A stretch of 64,000 nt of DNA from Aureobasidium sp. EXF-3400 (Eukaryota > Ascomycota > Dothideomycetes > Dothideales > Saccotheciaceae), in the NCBI GenBank assembly GCA_024195585.1, contig SWBL01000008.1:62001-126000 (forward strand), given 5' to 3'. Under the pieces are notes generated by a model. The model did no database searches. It was given only the letters and a program-made list of their open reading frames with translations, and was not told the DNA's origin. The position numbers and the translations under genes were made by a program. Within the stretch, counting starts at the first letter, position 1. Each line of letters begins with the position of its first letter. Shown piece after piece: positions 11,212-22,814 of this stretch.

Positions 11212-11987
11212 GTTGTGGGAGGATGCCCTTGCTTATGGCAAACATTTGGGGCTTCCACAATATTGAATTAGGGTTCGGGCTTGATATGTAGCGAGCCTTA
11301 TATACATACGTTAGCAAATCTCGACAGACTTCTAACTCGAAAGCTTTGTTTGGCGTGACGCAGAACATTCTCGAGATGCTCAACGACAGACATAGGCGTC
11401 GTAGTCATGGCACTAATTTTCTTTTGTGGCAACATCGACGATAACGAATCAGATCAATCATCGTCACCATAGAAATTTATGACAACAGCATTGTGAGCGA
11501 CTCTCAAACTCAAAATTCAGATGTGATGTGAATGTGAATAATCATAGAAATGCATCTAGGCTGAACCACGCACAACTTGGAATCTGTTGGTCAAAGGTCA
11601 TTCACACAGAGCCATGAGATAGAGCAGCAGTGTAGATAGCTTGTTACCAGCCACACGGGTTCCAGGTCCCATGTGCAATGTGCAACAAGGTTCACTTCAC
11701 GATTCAAGAAGCTCGAGGGTTGAAGCAGGGACGGGATGGTCGGATCAGATAAGATTCCGGAGCCGTATCTCGAAAGTGGCTACGTCACGACCTGATCAAG
11801 CCGCCCATTTTCGCGTTGACCTTGGACAGATTCAACTTAGCACATTGACTCGTCATCTCTAATCGACAGCCTCTGCATAGGCGTGCTCGAGTTGTGTTAA
11901 ACCTTGTCAATTCATCTCTCGTTGTTTGTCCGTCACAGCCTTGAGGCTTCACCCTTCTTACTGGTAACTCATCGCATCTCACCCAAG
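11212..11987. other. intergenic, promoter of the NADH dehydrogenase gene
   Basis: About 780 bases between the mannanase stop and the next gene, same strand. No coding potential recognised; it should contain the mannanase terminator and the downstream promoter. Confidence 0.5.
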
Positions 11988-14168
11988 ATGCAGCCGCTTC
12001 GCCAATTGAGCGGTCGCACTGGGATGCAATTGCGCCGCTCCATCGCTCAGGCATGTCGCTCGCAACAGTTCACTCGCTCTTTGGTCAATGGTCCAGTCCG
12101 TCGTGAACTGCTGCAGCGCATGCCAGCGCAAGCATCCCTCACAACACCCGCCATCATTCGTCAATTGAACCACGTCCGTCGCCAAAGCACAACCACCGAA
12201 CCTCCACCAAAGTCTCCCGCCGCTACTCCTATCCAAAGATCTCGTTTTCTCCGTTTCCTCTGGAGAGGTTTCACTGTCCTCGGTATCTTCGTCGTCGTTT
12301 CTGGTGTCCTCGTTGTCGGCTTCTTCGCCTTTGATGCAACCACATACAAGGAGGAATCCGACACTGTTGACATTGTTGTCTCCGAACTCGCTCTGAACCC
12401 TAGAAGAGGAGGTCCTAAGAACCTTCCCATTGCCGAACACCTTATCGACGACGATGATTCACCTGAAAAGAAGGCCCAGAAGCACAAGCCCAAGTTGGTC
12501 ATTCTCGGTACCGGTTGGGGTAGTGTTGCTCTACTCAAGCAGCTCAACCCTGATGATTACCACGTTACTGTTGTCTCTCCGTCCAACTACTTCCTGTTCA
12601 CTCCTATGCTTCCCTCTGCTACTGTCGGTACTCTCGAACTCAGATCGCTTGTCGAGCCTGTTCGCAGAATCGTCTCTCGTGTCAAGGGTCATTTCCTCAA
12701 GGCTTCTGCCGAAGATGTCGAGTATGTCTTCATCAATCCCATTCTATTCACTTGCGCTAACCGCACTCTAGCTTCTCCAACAAGCTCGTCGAAGTATCGA
12801 CAACCAACCCAGATGGAACCAAGCAAAACTTCTACCTGCCCTATGATAAGCTCGTTATTGGTGTTGGCTCCATGACCAACCCTCACGGTGTCAAGGGTCT
12901 TGAATACTGCAACTTCCTCAAGGACATTACCGATGCACGTCTGATCCGCAACCAAATCATTCGCAACCTTGAAGCCGCTTCCCTTCCTACTACACCTGAT
13001 GAGGAGAGACGTCGCCTGCTCTCTTTCGTCGTTTGTGGAGGTGGTCCTACTGGTGTTGAATTCGCGGCCGAGTTGTTCGACATGCTCAACGAAGATCTAT
13101 GCAACTACTACCCTCGCATCCTGAGAAACGAAATCTCGGTACACGTCATTCAGAGCAGAGGTCACATTCTGAACACTTACGATGAAACTCTTTCCAAATA
13201 CGCCGAGGCTCGTTTCGCAAAGGACTCTGTCGATATCTTGACCAACTCGCGCGTCAAGGAGGTTCAAAAGGACAAGATTTTGTTCACCCAGAAGGATGAG
13301 AATGGCAAGACTATCACAAAGGAAATCCCCATGGGCTTCTGCTTGTGGTCAACTGGTGTCGCACAAACTGAATTCTCGAAGAAGCTGGCTGCTAAGCTCG
13401 GAGACCACCAGACCAATCGTCATGCTCTCGAGACTGATACTCATCTTCGTCTTGTTGGTGCCCCGATGGGTGACGTTTACGCCATTGGAGACTGCTCAAC
13501 TGTTCAGAACAACGTTTCGGATCACATCGTTTCTTTCCTGCGTACCATGGCTTGGGAGAAGGGCAAGGATCCTGAGAACATGCTGATCGGTTACGGTGAC
13601 TGGAGAGGCGTTGCCAAGCGTGTCAAGCAGCGCTTCCCTCAAGCAGCTGAACACTTGAAGCGTCTTGACAAGCTTTTCGAACAGTATGACAAAGACAAGA
13701 GTGGTACACTGGATTTCAGCGAGTTGCAGGAATTGCTCAAGCAGATTGATGGCAAGATGACCTCGTTGCCCGCAACAGCACAACGTGCCAACCAGCAAGG
13801 TATCTACTTGGGCCGTAAGCTGAACAAGCTCGCCCAAGCTGCTCCTGGTATGGAGCTCAACGCCATGGACTATGGTGATATTGATGATGCCGTTTACAAG
13901 ACTTTCTCATACACCAACATGGGTAGTCTGGCTTATGTCGGTAATGCAGCCATTTTCGACTTTGGCGGCATGAACTTTGCTGGTGGAGTTGCTGCAGTGT
14001 ACCTGTGGCGTGCAGTCTACTTCTCGCAGAGTGTCAGTCTGCGTACCAGAATTCTCCTTGCCATGGATTGGACCAAGAGAGCACTTTTCGGAAGAGGTAA
14101 GCTTGTGATCAAACCTTCTAAACATATGCATAATGTACTAACATGTCACAGATCTTATGAACTTTTAA
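11988..14168 (+). CDS. alternative type-II NADH dehydrogenase, mitochondrial, EF-hand type
   Basis: Three exons (11988-12721, 12772-14096, 14152-14168) give 691 residues; the last exon codes only DLMNF after a split codon. The N-terminus is Arg/Ser/Gln-rich like a mitochondrial presequence, with one membrane segment ([20 protein letters not shown], about 90-115). Two Rossmann motifs follow: VILGTGWGS for FAD and [15 protein letters not shown] for NADH, then YAIGDCS binding FAD. An insertion carries the EF hand [13 protein letters not shown], as in Ca2+-regulated external enzymes (NDE type) of filamentous fungi. The C-terminus [15 protein letters not shown] is the membrane anchor region. It passes electrons from NADH to ubiquinone without proton pumping. 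External orientation is inferred from the EF-hand insertion. Confidence 0.95.
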
Positions 14169-14479
14169 AGCAGACATATAGATAGTGTCGATACCTAGAT
14201 AATTGATTATACGTTCTTCAAATGCATGTTTTCTGCACCACTTTATTGTCGTTGACTTTGTTCAAATCTTGTGCGGACAAAGAAAAGGCCGACGTTTCAG
14301 CTCTCCAGCTCTCGGTCGATCGGCAAAGGACGGCGCGAGTGGAGCATGGACGCAGCCGAAGCTCCACCTTGTCGAGCTCGCCATCGCCCTAGGCTATTGC
14401 GATAACAGTAGACCTTCTCTTTCCTCTCGCACTTGTTTGTTTGTTTGTTTCTCAAACCTGCCAGATCTGGTCGACTCGC
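14169..14479. other. intergenic with a TTTG tetranucleotide run
   Basis: A 311-base gap containing the promoter of the SDR gene; a short (TTTG)n run sits around 14434-14450. Nothing else recognised. Confidence 0.5.
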
Positions 14480-15562
14480 ATGTCCTTCCGCCGTCTCGTC
14501 CAACCTCTACGAACTGCCCACTCTCTCGTTTCCTCGACACGTCCAACAACACTCATCCCGTACCCCGCACCCCACGTATACCAACCTCTCCGCACCATGG
14601 CCACAGCAATGGGAAAGCGCCTCGAAGGCAAGACAGTCGTCATCACCGGAGCCTCTTCCGGCATTGGCAAAAGCACTGCTCTGGAATTCGCTCGCACCAG
14701 TCCTAAGAACTTGAAGCTTGTTGTTACCGCACGTCGCTTGGAAGCCCTGCAGCAATTGAAAGAGGATATCAACAAGGAAGTTGGCGAGGGCGTTGAGGTC
14801 TTGCCTGTTAAGCTTGATGTCAGTAATCCTGAAGAAGTCAAGGCTTTTGTTGGAAACCTTCCAGAGGAGTTTAGGGATATTAATGTTTTGGTGAACAATG
14901 CGTGGGTTTTGTTTGCTGATATGACAAGAGGGGAAAGAATGCTGATATAGGGAACAGGGGTCTGGTTAAGGGTGTTGCCAAAGCCCCTTCAATTGCCGAA
15001 CAAGACATGAACATCATGTTTGCGACAAACGTGACTGGTCTTATCAACATGACCCAAGCCATCCTCCCCATCTTCCTCGCCCGCACCGAAGGATCCTCAG
15101 GCCTCTCTGGCGCCGGCGACATCATTAACGTCGGCAGTATCGCAGGTCGCGAACCCTACCCCGGCGGCAGCATCTACTGCGCCACCAAAGCCGCTGTCCG
15201 CTCGTTCACAGAATCTCTGCGTAAAGAGTTGATCTCCACTCGTGTTCGCGTTATCGAGATCGATCCTGGTCAAGTGGAGACTGAATTCTCGGTTGTGAGG
15301 TTCTATGGCGATAAGAAAGCTGCTGATAAGGTGTATGAGGGCTGTGAACCTTTGACGCCTGAGGGTATTGCAGAGGTTGTTGTGTTTGCTGCTGGTAGGA
15401 GAGAGAATGTTGTTGTGGCTGATACGTTGATTTATCCCAACCATCAGGTATGTTGTAACTTTTTCTTTTTCTCTGCTTCATCCATGTTCCCCTTGTTTGA
15501 TTTTGCAGCAGTTGCTGATTGAGGAAAAGGCCGCTGCTACGGTCATGCACAGAAAGACTTGA
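14480..15562 (+). CDS. short-chain dehydrogenase/reductase, NADP-dependent serine/3-hydroxy acid dehydrogenase type
   Basis: Exons 14480-14901, 14958-15447 and 15509-15562. A start at 14480 gives 321 residues with an Arg-rich, presequence-like N-terminus; a start at 14597 (MATAMGKRLEGK) gives 282 residues, the common length. The classical SDR motifs are intact: TGASSGIG for cofactor binding, NNAG spanning the first intron, the catalytic Ser in NVGSIAG and YCATK. VVTARR after the second strand has a basic residue that favours NADPH. The sequence resembles the yeast YMR226C/YdfG group that oxidises L-serine and 3-hydroxy acids. Mitochondrial versus cytosolic form depends on the start and is unresolved. 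Confidence 0.92.
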
Positions 15563-15847
15563 GAACGAGGAATTCTATCGTGAAATGATGTGTCTGACTG
15601 GGAGATTACAGGCTGGTGCTGGAGGAAGCAACTCGTACAAGCGTCCTCCTCAACCGAAAATCTAGATTGAAGATTATACCACGAGGGAAGACGGTCTAGA
15701 TACTTCCTCATCCATGATGCAAGTGCTTTTATGCTTGTTGTATTTGTCTCTCGCTGCATGATCAGTGACGACCCGACTCTATTCATCCTTTTTATGTGAA
15801 AGACCTGTTCGGTATGAGATGGTAGACGCTTGTTCCTCTCAGACTTA

Positions 15848-17080
15848 TCATTGCTTCAGAGCATCAGCATCTCGTTGCAGAACCTCCAGTATTTGTTTCT
15901 CATCCACTGTTTCCTCTTTGTCTTCACCACCGCCAAAGATCCCCCCGTCCAAGGCGATTTTTCTCTGTCCTTCTGGTATTGACTCCATTAATCCCATTAG
16001 CTCTTTGTCCTCGGCTGATCGCTGCTCGTTGTATTGCTGAACGGTGATGAAGCCTTGAGGCAAGATATCTGATGCATCTTTTGTAGCTTGCGCCTCGAGG
16101 GCAGGTTTTTGTGTTGAAGGGCTGGAGGTGAAGGCGTATACCGTAGGAAATTCGAGGACATGTTTTTGGTGGAGGGCGGTTGTCAATGTAGCAGTCGGGT
16201 CTAGCGGAATGAGGACGGTGCTCGTCGATGAGGTGTGTGGTTTATGGAGGTAGAAATGCGTTTTTTCTTGTGTTGAGTGGGCTTTTTCGGATGGAGGCTG
16301 TTGTTGCGGTTGAGATGCATCTTCTGCTGTGGTTTCGTCTGCGGAAGGAGCATTTGGAGTGTCATTCGTTGTTGCTTCTTCTGTTTCCAATGCAGGTTCA
16401 GAACTTGCTGTCGCGCCTTCCACAGATTGTGTTTTCGACTCCTCGATATCGGACTTCTCTGTTTGCACCTTCTGCTTTTGCGTTTTTGCTCCAGCGTCTT
16501 CTTGCGTCCTCTTTCTCTTCTTGTTCTCCCTCTCTTTCTCCAAAACCAACTCCTTATACGCCTCCTCGAGAGTCCTACTCTCATCAACCTCGGCAACTCT
16601 TTTCTCACCATCAACAATCCACTCCACACTCCATACAATCCTCTTACTCTTCTGAATAAACCTCGTCTGGTTTGCTTTTTGCCGCGCCATCCCTATGGGC
16701 GCTTTATGCACCACAATCCCATGTTCGCGCAGATACTTCCCCAACGCACCATTATCATGCCATCTCTTCTGAAATACGGGTTTGCCTTTTCCGTCTAGTG
16801 CGACTCCACGCTCAGAGGTTTCTTTATCGGCGCGGTCGAGGTTACGCTCTAGCCCGCTGAGAAAATTGTAGTCGCGGTCTATACCTCCAGCGGTTTGAAG
16901 GGAGGATTTGGATACGTAGGCGGCTGGGTCACGGATACCACTGCATGCGGCGCGACGTTTGTGGGATTGTGAGCAGGCGAGACTGCAGGTGCGGACGGCG
17001 TCGCGGGGACAGGTGTATTTTGGTGGTGCGCTGTGGCAGATGCTGCAGAGTGCTGTTAATGGTGTTGATGAATCTGCCAT
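15848..17080 (-). CDS. BCD1: box C/D snoRNP assembly factor BCD1 (HIT zinc finger)
   Basis: Single exon of 410 residues. The N-terminal zf-HIT domain (about 11-46) shows CSICHSAPPKYTCPRD, CSLACSQSHK and C, the treble-clef cysteine/histidine pattern. RDPAAYV and the downstream DRDYNFLSGLER match the Bcd1/ZNHIT6 family, not other HIT proteins. The middle is an acidic, low-complexity Lys/Glu/Thr region (residues 200-280), with a second conserved-looking block before the C-terminus. Bcd1 acts in the nucleus in early assembly of box C/D snoRNPs, where it controls loading of Nop58 and snoRNA stability. Confidence 0.9.
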   Translation of the reverse strand: MADSSTPLTALCSICHSAPPKYTCPRDAVRTCSLACSQSHKRRAACSGIRDPAAYVSKSSLQTAGGIDRDYNFLSGLERNLDRADKETSERGVALDGKGKPVFQKRWHDNGALGKYLREHGIVVHKAPIGMARQKANQTRFIQKSKRIVWSVEWIVDGEKRVAEVDESRTLEEAYKELVLEKERENKKRKRTQEDAGAKTQKQKVQTEKSDIEESKTQSVEGATASSEPALETEEATTNDTPNAPSADETTAEDASQPQQQPPSEKAHSTQEKTHFYLHKPHTSSTSTVLIPLDPTATLTTALHQKHVLEFPTVYAFTSSPSTQKPALEAQATKDASDILPQGFITVQQYNEQRSAEDKELMGLMESIPEGQRKIALDGGIFGGGEDKEETVDEKQILEVLQRDADALKQ

Positions 17081-17593
17081 GTTTGCGTTGTGTTTTGAAG
17101 GTGTTTTGAAGAAAAGGAAAATGTCAAGACGAGGATTGGTTTGACATGTGAAAGCTGTGACGTTTTTTGCTTGTTTCCGTTAAATCCGTGCTTGTATGGT
17201 GACCCTGCTCGCAATAAACAGAACGACAGCGACAATGAGGGCGATGTATATAAAGTAAATTAACTTAGAACTTGGCATATTCGACCTACATGCCCATGTT
17301 GTTTCATGCCAGTTAGCTGCAAGACTCCACCCAAAACCAGTGGAGAAATTCAAAATTTTACTTGTTCCGGATGCCGTTCATCGACATAACGTGTAACCTT
17401 GTCTATAGTTCTTCTTCTATAATTCTTCATTCTTATGGCAATCTTTCTTCGAGTTCTTGAAGCGGTTTGAAAAACTTCATTGCTTGAGTACGGACGATCC
17501 GCATGAATCGAGATTAAACACCTAGTAGAGTGGCTAATATTCATCTCAAATGCTCATACCAGCATGCGAACTTCGACCTAGTCCCAAGCCTGT
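17081..17593. other. intergenic, no gene recognised
   Basis: About 510 bases between the BCD1 start and the stop of the patatin-NACHT gene. Only a short motif-free frame is present. Confidence 0.5.
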
Positions 17594-20500
17594 TCAACTT
17601 TCCCGTCGAGTGATTGGCTCTCGGGTCGTCGGCCGTTGTTGTAGTATAGGCGATCTTACATTCACTGTACTCATACGCGGCTGCAACTTGGGTGGCCTGG
17701 AGGGGCTAAATTCAGGGTCTTTTATCCAGTCAAATAAGCCAGTCAAATCTGTTGAAGAGCGGATAATATCGCTAGCAACGCGAAGACATTGGATGTTGAA
17801 GGGGTTTTTGTTGAAATCTAGTTCCAACTTCTGTCCCATAGTTCCCACTACGACTGGCTTCGTAGACGACAGATCATTCGATGTTTTGGCTCTTGCTGCA
17901 CCCTTTCCTTCCATCATGAATTTCAGCTTGATACAAGGTCGGCGGAATGCGGGTCCGCACAGACTAATCTTCAGAGTATGAACCGAGTCATCATCTTGGT
18001 AATCGGCATAAAGAAATCTTTGGTCGCTATGATCATCGACCTGCATTGCAAAAATGCATGCAGCGTGGGTTTCGCATGCGATTTCTGTTATGATCCAGTC
18101 CATCGTCAGGAGCGAGATCCAACGTACGCTTGCACTCGCTACCTGTACAGTGATTTCAAGTCTCCTGCCTAGCTTGTGAGTTGTTGCAGATCTCGGGCAC
18201 AAGTCTGAAGCCAAAGAAGTCCAGCCCCGGCTGAGAGCGAGATCGATTGGGTAGATCTTGAGTTTTCCGAATCTGTGGTAGATATCGCTGCCTACACCAT
18301 TGTCAAGAAACACAGTAGCCAAACCAGGCGTGGGAGCTTCCAAAGCAAAGAATAGCGCCGGACGAATCGTTTGCCACATCTCTTGATCAGCCTGGTCGAT
18401 ATGCGTTGCATCGAGGTTAACGTCCAAAGACAGGCCAGCATTGACAAGACCGGGGACGAGACTCGTGGCATTGTTGTTAATCACCCAGGTAAGGATCAAG
18501 GCATCTCGACGACGGATATTGAAGTCGCCGGTACTCATCCTCTCCATAACGTACTTCACAACTCCTGGGGCTGCTTTTGCGACATTCAGACCACATAGTA
18601 TGTCGCTCGTATTAGACCATAGTGAGAACTCGCACCTCGCATTGATCATCTCGATAGTCGCGGAGGATCCCGATCGAATCGCTAGTTCAAACGGAGTACG
18701 ATTTTCGTGATCCCGAATCATAACTGCTTTGGTGTTCCGGACCTTGTTCAATTGCAGCAACAGACCAACCATTTCAGGGTTTCCTTGCTCGCCAGCGTAA
18801 TGTAGAGCAGTCCTGGCGCTCTGCGTGAATGTAGCTTCGGGCCAGGCGCTCTTCTTGCCGTGTACTCTTTTGAAGACATCGATACAACCTCGTTTGGCGG
18901 CAAGAGACAATGGCTGGAGGCCCTCATAATCGTCTAGCGGTGTTGTCAAGTCTTCTTGCAACATCATGCCTAACTCTAGCAAAGGTAGATGTTTGTCCCA
19001 TATCGCCCATCCGAGGATCTTGCTACTGAGAGGCTCTGGGGTTTCGCTCTTCCAGGGAAACGTTTCTGAGTCGCCACGCTTGTATTCGTTCCGCGAGTCC
19101 ATCATATCGACCCGGACGAGCCTTTCGAACTGCAGCCAGGTCGTCGATGTGGTAGTCAGCCCTCGACTGAGTGATATCCAGTTGGTCCGAGCATAACTGT
19201 GGAATGGCCCGTATAGTTTCAAACTCTTCTGGTGCGCTGGAACTGTCAGAACCACGGGAGTTTCTCTGCGCGCCTTAGTAGAAGGGGCAGTTTCAGTTCG
19301 CTTGAGGGACCAGTCCATCAAGCGTGATATCTTTTGATTAGGTGGCTTGATCCATTTGCTCATTTGCGAGATTGATGGTAGACGTAACTGAGTAGTCTTG
19401 GCGTTCTCCGCCGAGTTTCTGATCTGTTCGGCAGTAGGATCTGAGGTATGCCATAGCAGATGGATGATACACATCTCACCGAGATTCAGCTCAGCGTCAT
19501 ACCAGATGGACAACTTCAGTGACCTGAGTACTTCTGCCTTCGAGTTGTCCAAGAATCTCCTAACAGAATGGTGTGCCGGAGTAACCCATCTTTCAACCTC
19601 ATCAAAGACGATCAGATTCGCTCCAGAACGTAAGACGGCTGTCTGAGACGGTCTGTGTTTGTGGTCCAGCTCTCCCGTCTCTGCGTCCGTCGCAAGAGCC
19701 TCCTTCAGCGCGTCGATAGTAAGCGGAGTCATCGCCCCATACACGTATCGAAGAACACGCAAGGAGTATTGTTGCCGGTCCTTCTCAACTCGTCGCAGAC
19801 ATCGCTCATAGGTCTCGTCCAGGCCTTTGGGCAGGTTGGACAAAGCAAAGTTGATTTCTGCATCGGTAGTACACGTATCCCAGAGGACATCGATCTGCAG
19901 ACGTGCCCACAGAAACCTTTATTTGCTATCAGTATGCTTTGGGCCTGATAGTGCTTGTAATAGCTCGACGGGCGCTTATCAGCACATCAAGGTGGATAGA
20001 TACCTACATTTCTCCAGCTTGTTCGATCAGTACCTTCCCCATTCGAGCCATAGTGCTTGAATCATTCGATATCGGCCCGTCTCTGGTATCACGTCTCTCT
20101 ATGCATTCTTTGACGACCAAAGCAACATCACCTAGCGCTTTTGCACGTGTGACCTCAATACGTGCAGAGCCAGGAAATCGTCTGGCAATATCTAGCTCAT
20201 GACGCCCGCAGATGACGACCTTAATAGATTTTTCCCTGAGAAGACTCGAGAAAAAATCAAGTGCGATCTTGTATTCTTGCGGGGAACACAAGTCAAGACC
20301 GTCAACGATCAGAAAAGAACTCTGGAACTGCTGGATCAGCGGTTTTAAAAGCTCTTCTATGAGCTGTGTGTGATCGTATTCGTAGTTGCGTGTGCCGAAC
20401 ATACGCTTGATGGTGTTGGAGATCGGCACAGATGGCTGTTTTTCAGATTTGTGTAAGTATCGAAGAAGTTGTTTCGCGTAGCTCCGAAAAAGAGCGTCTG

Positions 20501-22213
20501 CTGTCAGAGATTTGTGGTTGTTCGAGTCGTAATAAAAGTGTACAACGGGTATTTCGAAGCGGTCTTGTTCGTTGTGATCTAGTAGGGTCTGGATTACAGT
20601 ATTGCTAGCATTATGAGCATCTCTCTATCTCAAAAGTCAAGTTCACTTACGCCAAAAAAGTCTTACCGCAGCCCACTGTCCATGGTCAGTACAGGTTTGG
20701 ACGAGAGTGTGGCTGACTTACCTATACCAGAGAGCCAGAGGCATCTACTCTGATCAGGGCGACCTGGCTCAGATCCTTTCGCCCATGATAGAACATCTTC
20801 CACGATCCAACGAGTAGTGCCTTGCGTCTTCTGCATCTTGATCTTACAGTGCACACGTTGTGGCTGATACTCCGATATACGGTCAAGTAGGTCGAGAGAA
20901 TCATTCTCTGAGAGATGAGCTTGGCCACGATTTCATTATCAAAGGATTACTCACCACTGTTGGCTAGCTGCCAGCGAGAATCCTGACTCAGTGCGTGGAA
21001 ATCTTGATCTTCATCGTGCGAAACTTGTTCGATTGCCTGCAGTATCTTTCCGGGTGACTGAGTAGCCGGCCGAACTACGTACACACATTCGTAAGCGGCA
21101 CAACGAGCTTTACTACACGAAGTCTGACATACTTTGACGCTCGCCCAATTGTTGTACACAGATCCGAATATCACCTTGTACAGCTTCTGTTTCCAAGTAG
21201 TGATCTGTCATAGACTTGATGGCAGAGATTTGCTCAGTTTCTGCTAGACCAATGTCGCCTAACCCGCGCGGAACATTGAAGCGAAAGCATATCTTGTTCT
21301 CAAAAAGCTCAGATCGGTCTCGATGGAACCCGTTGGCGGTGGTTTCAGTCTCAGTAGCAATCTCCAACAGTGCTTTCCCGATGCCCTGGACCGTTTCTTC
21401 AAAGGGCTTGTAGCCAGGCTGTCCTGTACCGATCGAGATCAGACAGCCAAGATTCTTGGATAAAGACTCCTGACGTGACAGGAGGTCCTTAGCTTCACCC
21501 CATATATGGCGAATGGGATTGTTCGCGCCGGTACCTCCATCCAAGAAACGCTGGCCAGGGTTGCCGATAGTGATCGAATCGAAAAAGGTTGATGCGGCTG
21601 ATGTAGCCCGGGCAGCTTCCCAAATGCGGACTGTTTTGTACAAGTTTGAATCGCCTCTTGTTGTATGCCAGGTTCGAAGTACAGCGGTCTGCGAGGTTTC
21701 ACCACTAGTGCAGCATACAAAGCTTTAAGGAGTTAGAGAATGTCTCGAGTACTAGGCTGATCGACTGACACTTTTGTTCCTTGTGGATCCTTAAGTGGAG
21801 TGTCCTCATCCACACCGCGATCCCGCAAGACTCTCTTCACAGCTTGCTCCAAAGCTTCGCTATCGTAGCGCTCTTTAAGATCTCCTTTGATGCCGATGGG
21901 TATCCGTCTTGTTTTGTGAAATACGTCTTTGGATAGTCCAGTGTAGGTCTTGATGCATTCGTCAACGCTCATCTGGAGACGACCCAGCATAATGGCAATG
22001 AGACTTGAGAAGTTAGTAGCGTATTGGTCGGCTTTCTTTGGGAAACACTCACCCGCCAGTACTCGTTCCGCCGATGATATCGAAACAATCGCAAGGCTTG
22101 GGCGGGTTGTCTGGATCAATCGCGTCCATGATACGCTGAAGGATGTATAGAGAAGAGAGACCTCTAACGCCTCCGCCGTCAAGGCTGAGAAGATTCAGTT
22201 CTCTGCTAGGCAT
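17594..22213 (-). CDS. patatin-NACHT-ankyrin STAND protein (fungal NLR-like)
   Basis: Multi-exon gene from ATG 22213, roughly 1,350-1,400 residues. The N-terminal effector is a patatin-like phospholipase: oxyanion loop DGGGVRGLSS, nucleophile elbow GGTSTGG (end of exon 1) and catalytic Asp in FLDGGTGANNP. A NACHT domain follows, with P-loop GIVGCGKTFLA assembled across three exons (the 25-nt exon 20651-20675 holds GCGKT) and Walker B-like SFLIVDGLDL. Then come the winged-helix-like region (LPKGLDETYERCLRRV), ankyrin-like repeats (TALHYAGEQGNPEMVGLLLQ, TPFELAIRSGS) and an unassigned C-terminal domain. Introns join in frame, for example GGTSTGG to LIAIML. The family is linked to non-self recognition and lipase-mediated cell death in fungi; the role here is inferred. 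Confidence 0.88.
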
Positions 22214-22814
22214 TGTTTGAGCTCAGCAGATGGCGGAAGGTGGGTGTAAGCAGCTCCGCAACAACAGGAGGGTGAAGCATGGCTTTATCCTTGCAGGTAC
22301 GTGGAAGAGGTCGAGTTATCGTGGCGCTGTATTGCATCGTTCTATTGGTTCAGCTTGCGGAGAATCAGCAACGAGGCCCCCAGGCCAGCCGCGTGATGCG
22401 ACATGCATGAATGTGCATGGAAGGATTCCGAGATAGCGGAGCAGGAGCGATACAGGTCATTGTGTTGCTGCTCGACGCAGAGTCTTTGAGGAGATGAGCT
22501 TGATTCATGAAGATTGGAGCATTCTTCGGTCAACTTTGAGACAACATAAAGCTCACAAAGGCTGTCACTATGGAAGGAGCGAACCCAAGGTTGTTCGGCG
22601 TGGTTGTGGCTGGCGTTGCCGATCATTCCCAAGATGTGCGGCCAGGCTGTTGCCATCGCTGCTGCGACTTCTTCATCGTTCAAAACATTGAAGGCAACAC
22701 CGTGATTGCCTTTTTTAAGCACATTGGGAGGATGTGGATGATGACAGGTATAATCGACAGTGCAACGGTGCAATAAATACAAGCCAAAAGCATCTTTCGG
22801 TTATCGGTATCAAC
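22214..22814. other. intergenic, no gene recognised
   Basis: About 600 bases between the patatin-NACHT start and the VPS11 stop. Several short overlapping frames occur but none shows a family motif. Confidence 0.5.

Noticed and set aside
16228..16798. Overlapping plus-strand frames rich in Cys/Phe/Leu
   Set aside because: Antisense of the acidic low-complexity part of BCD1; composition explained by that.
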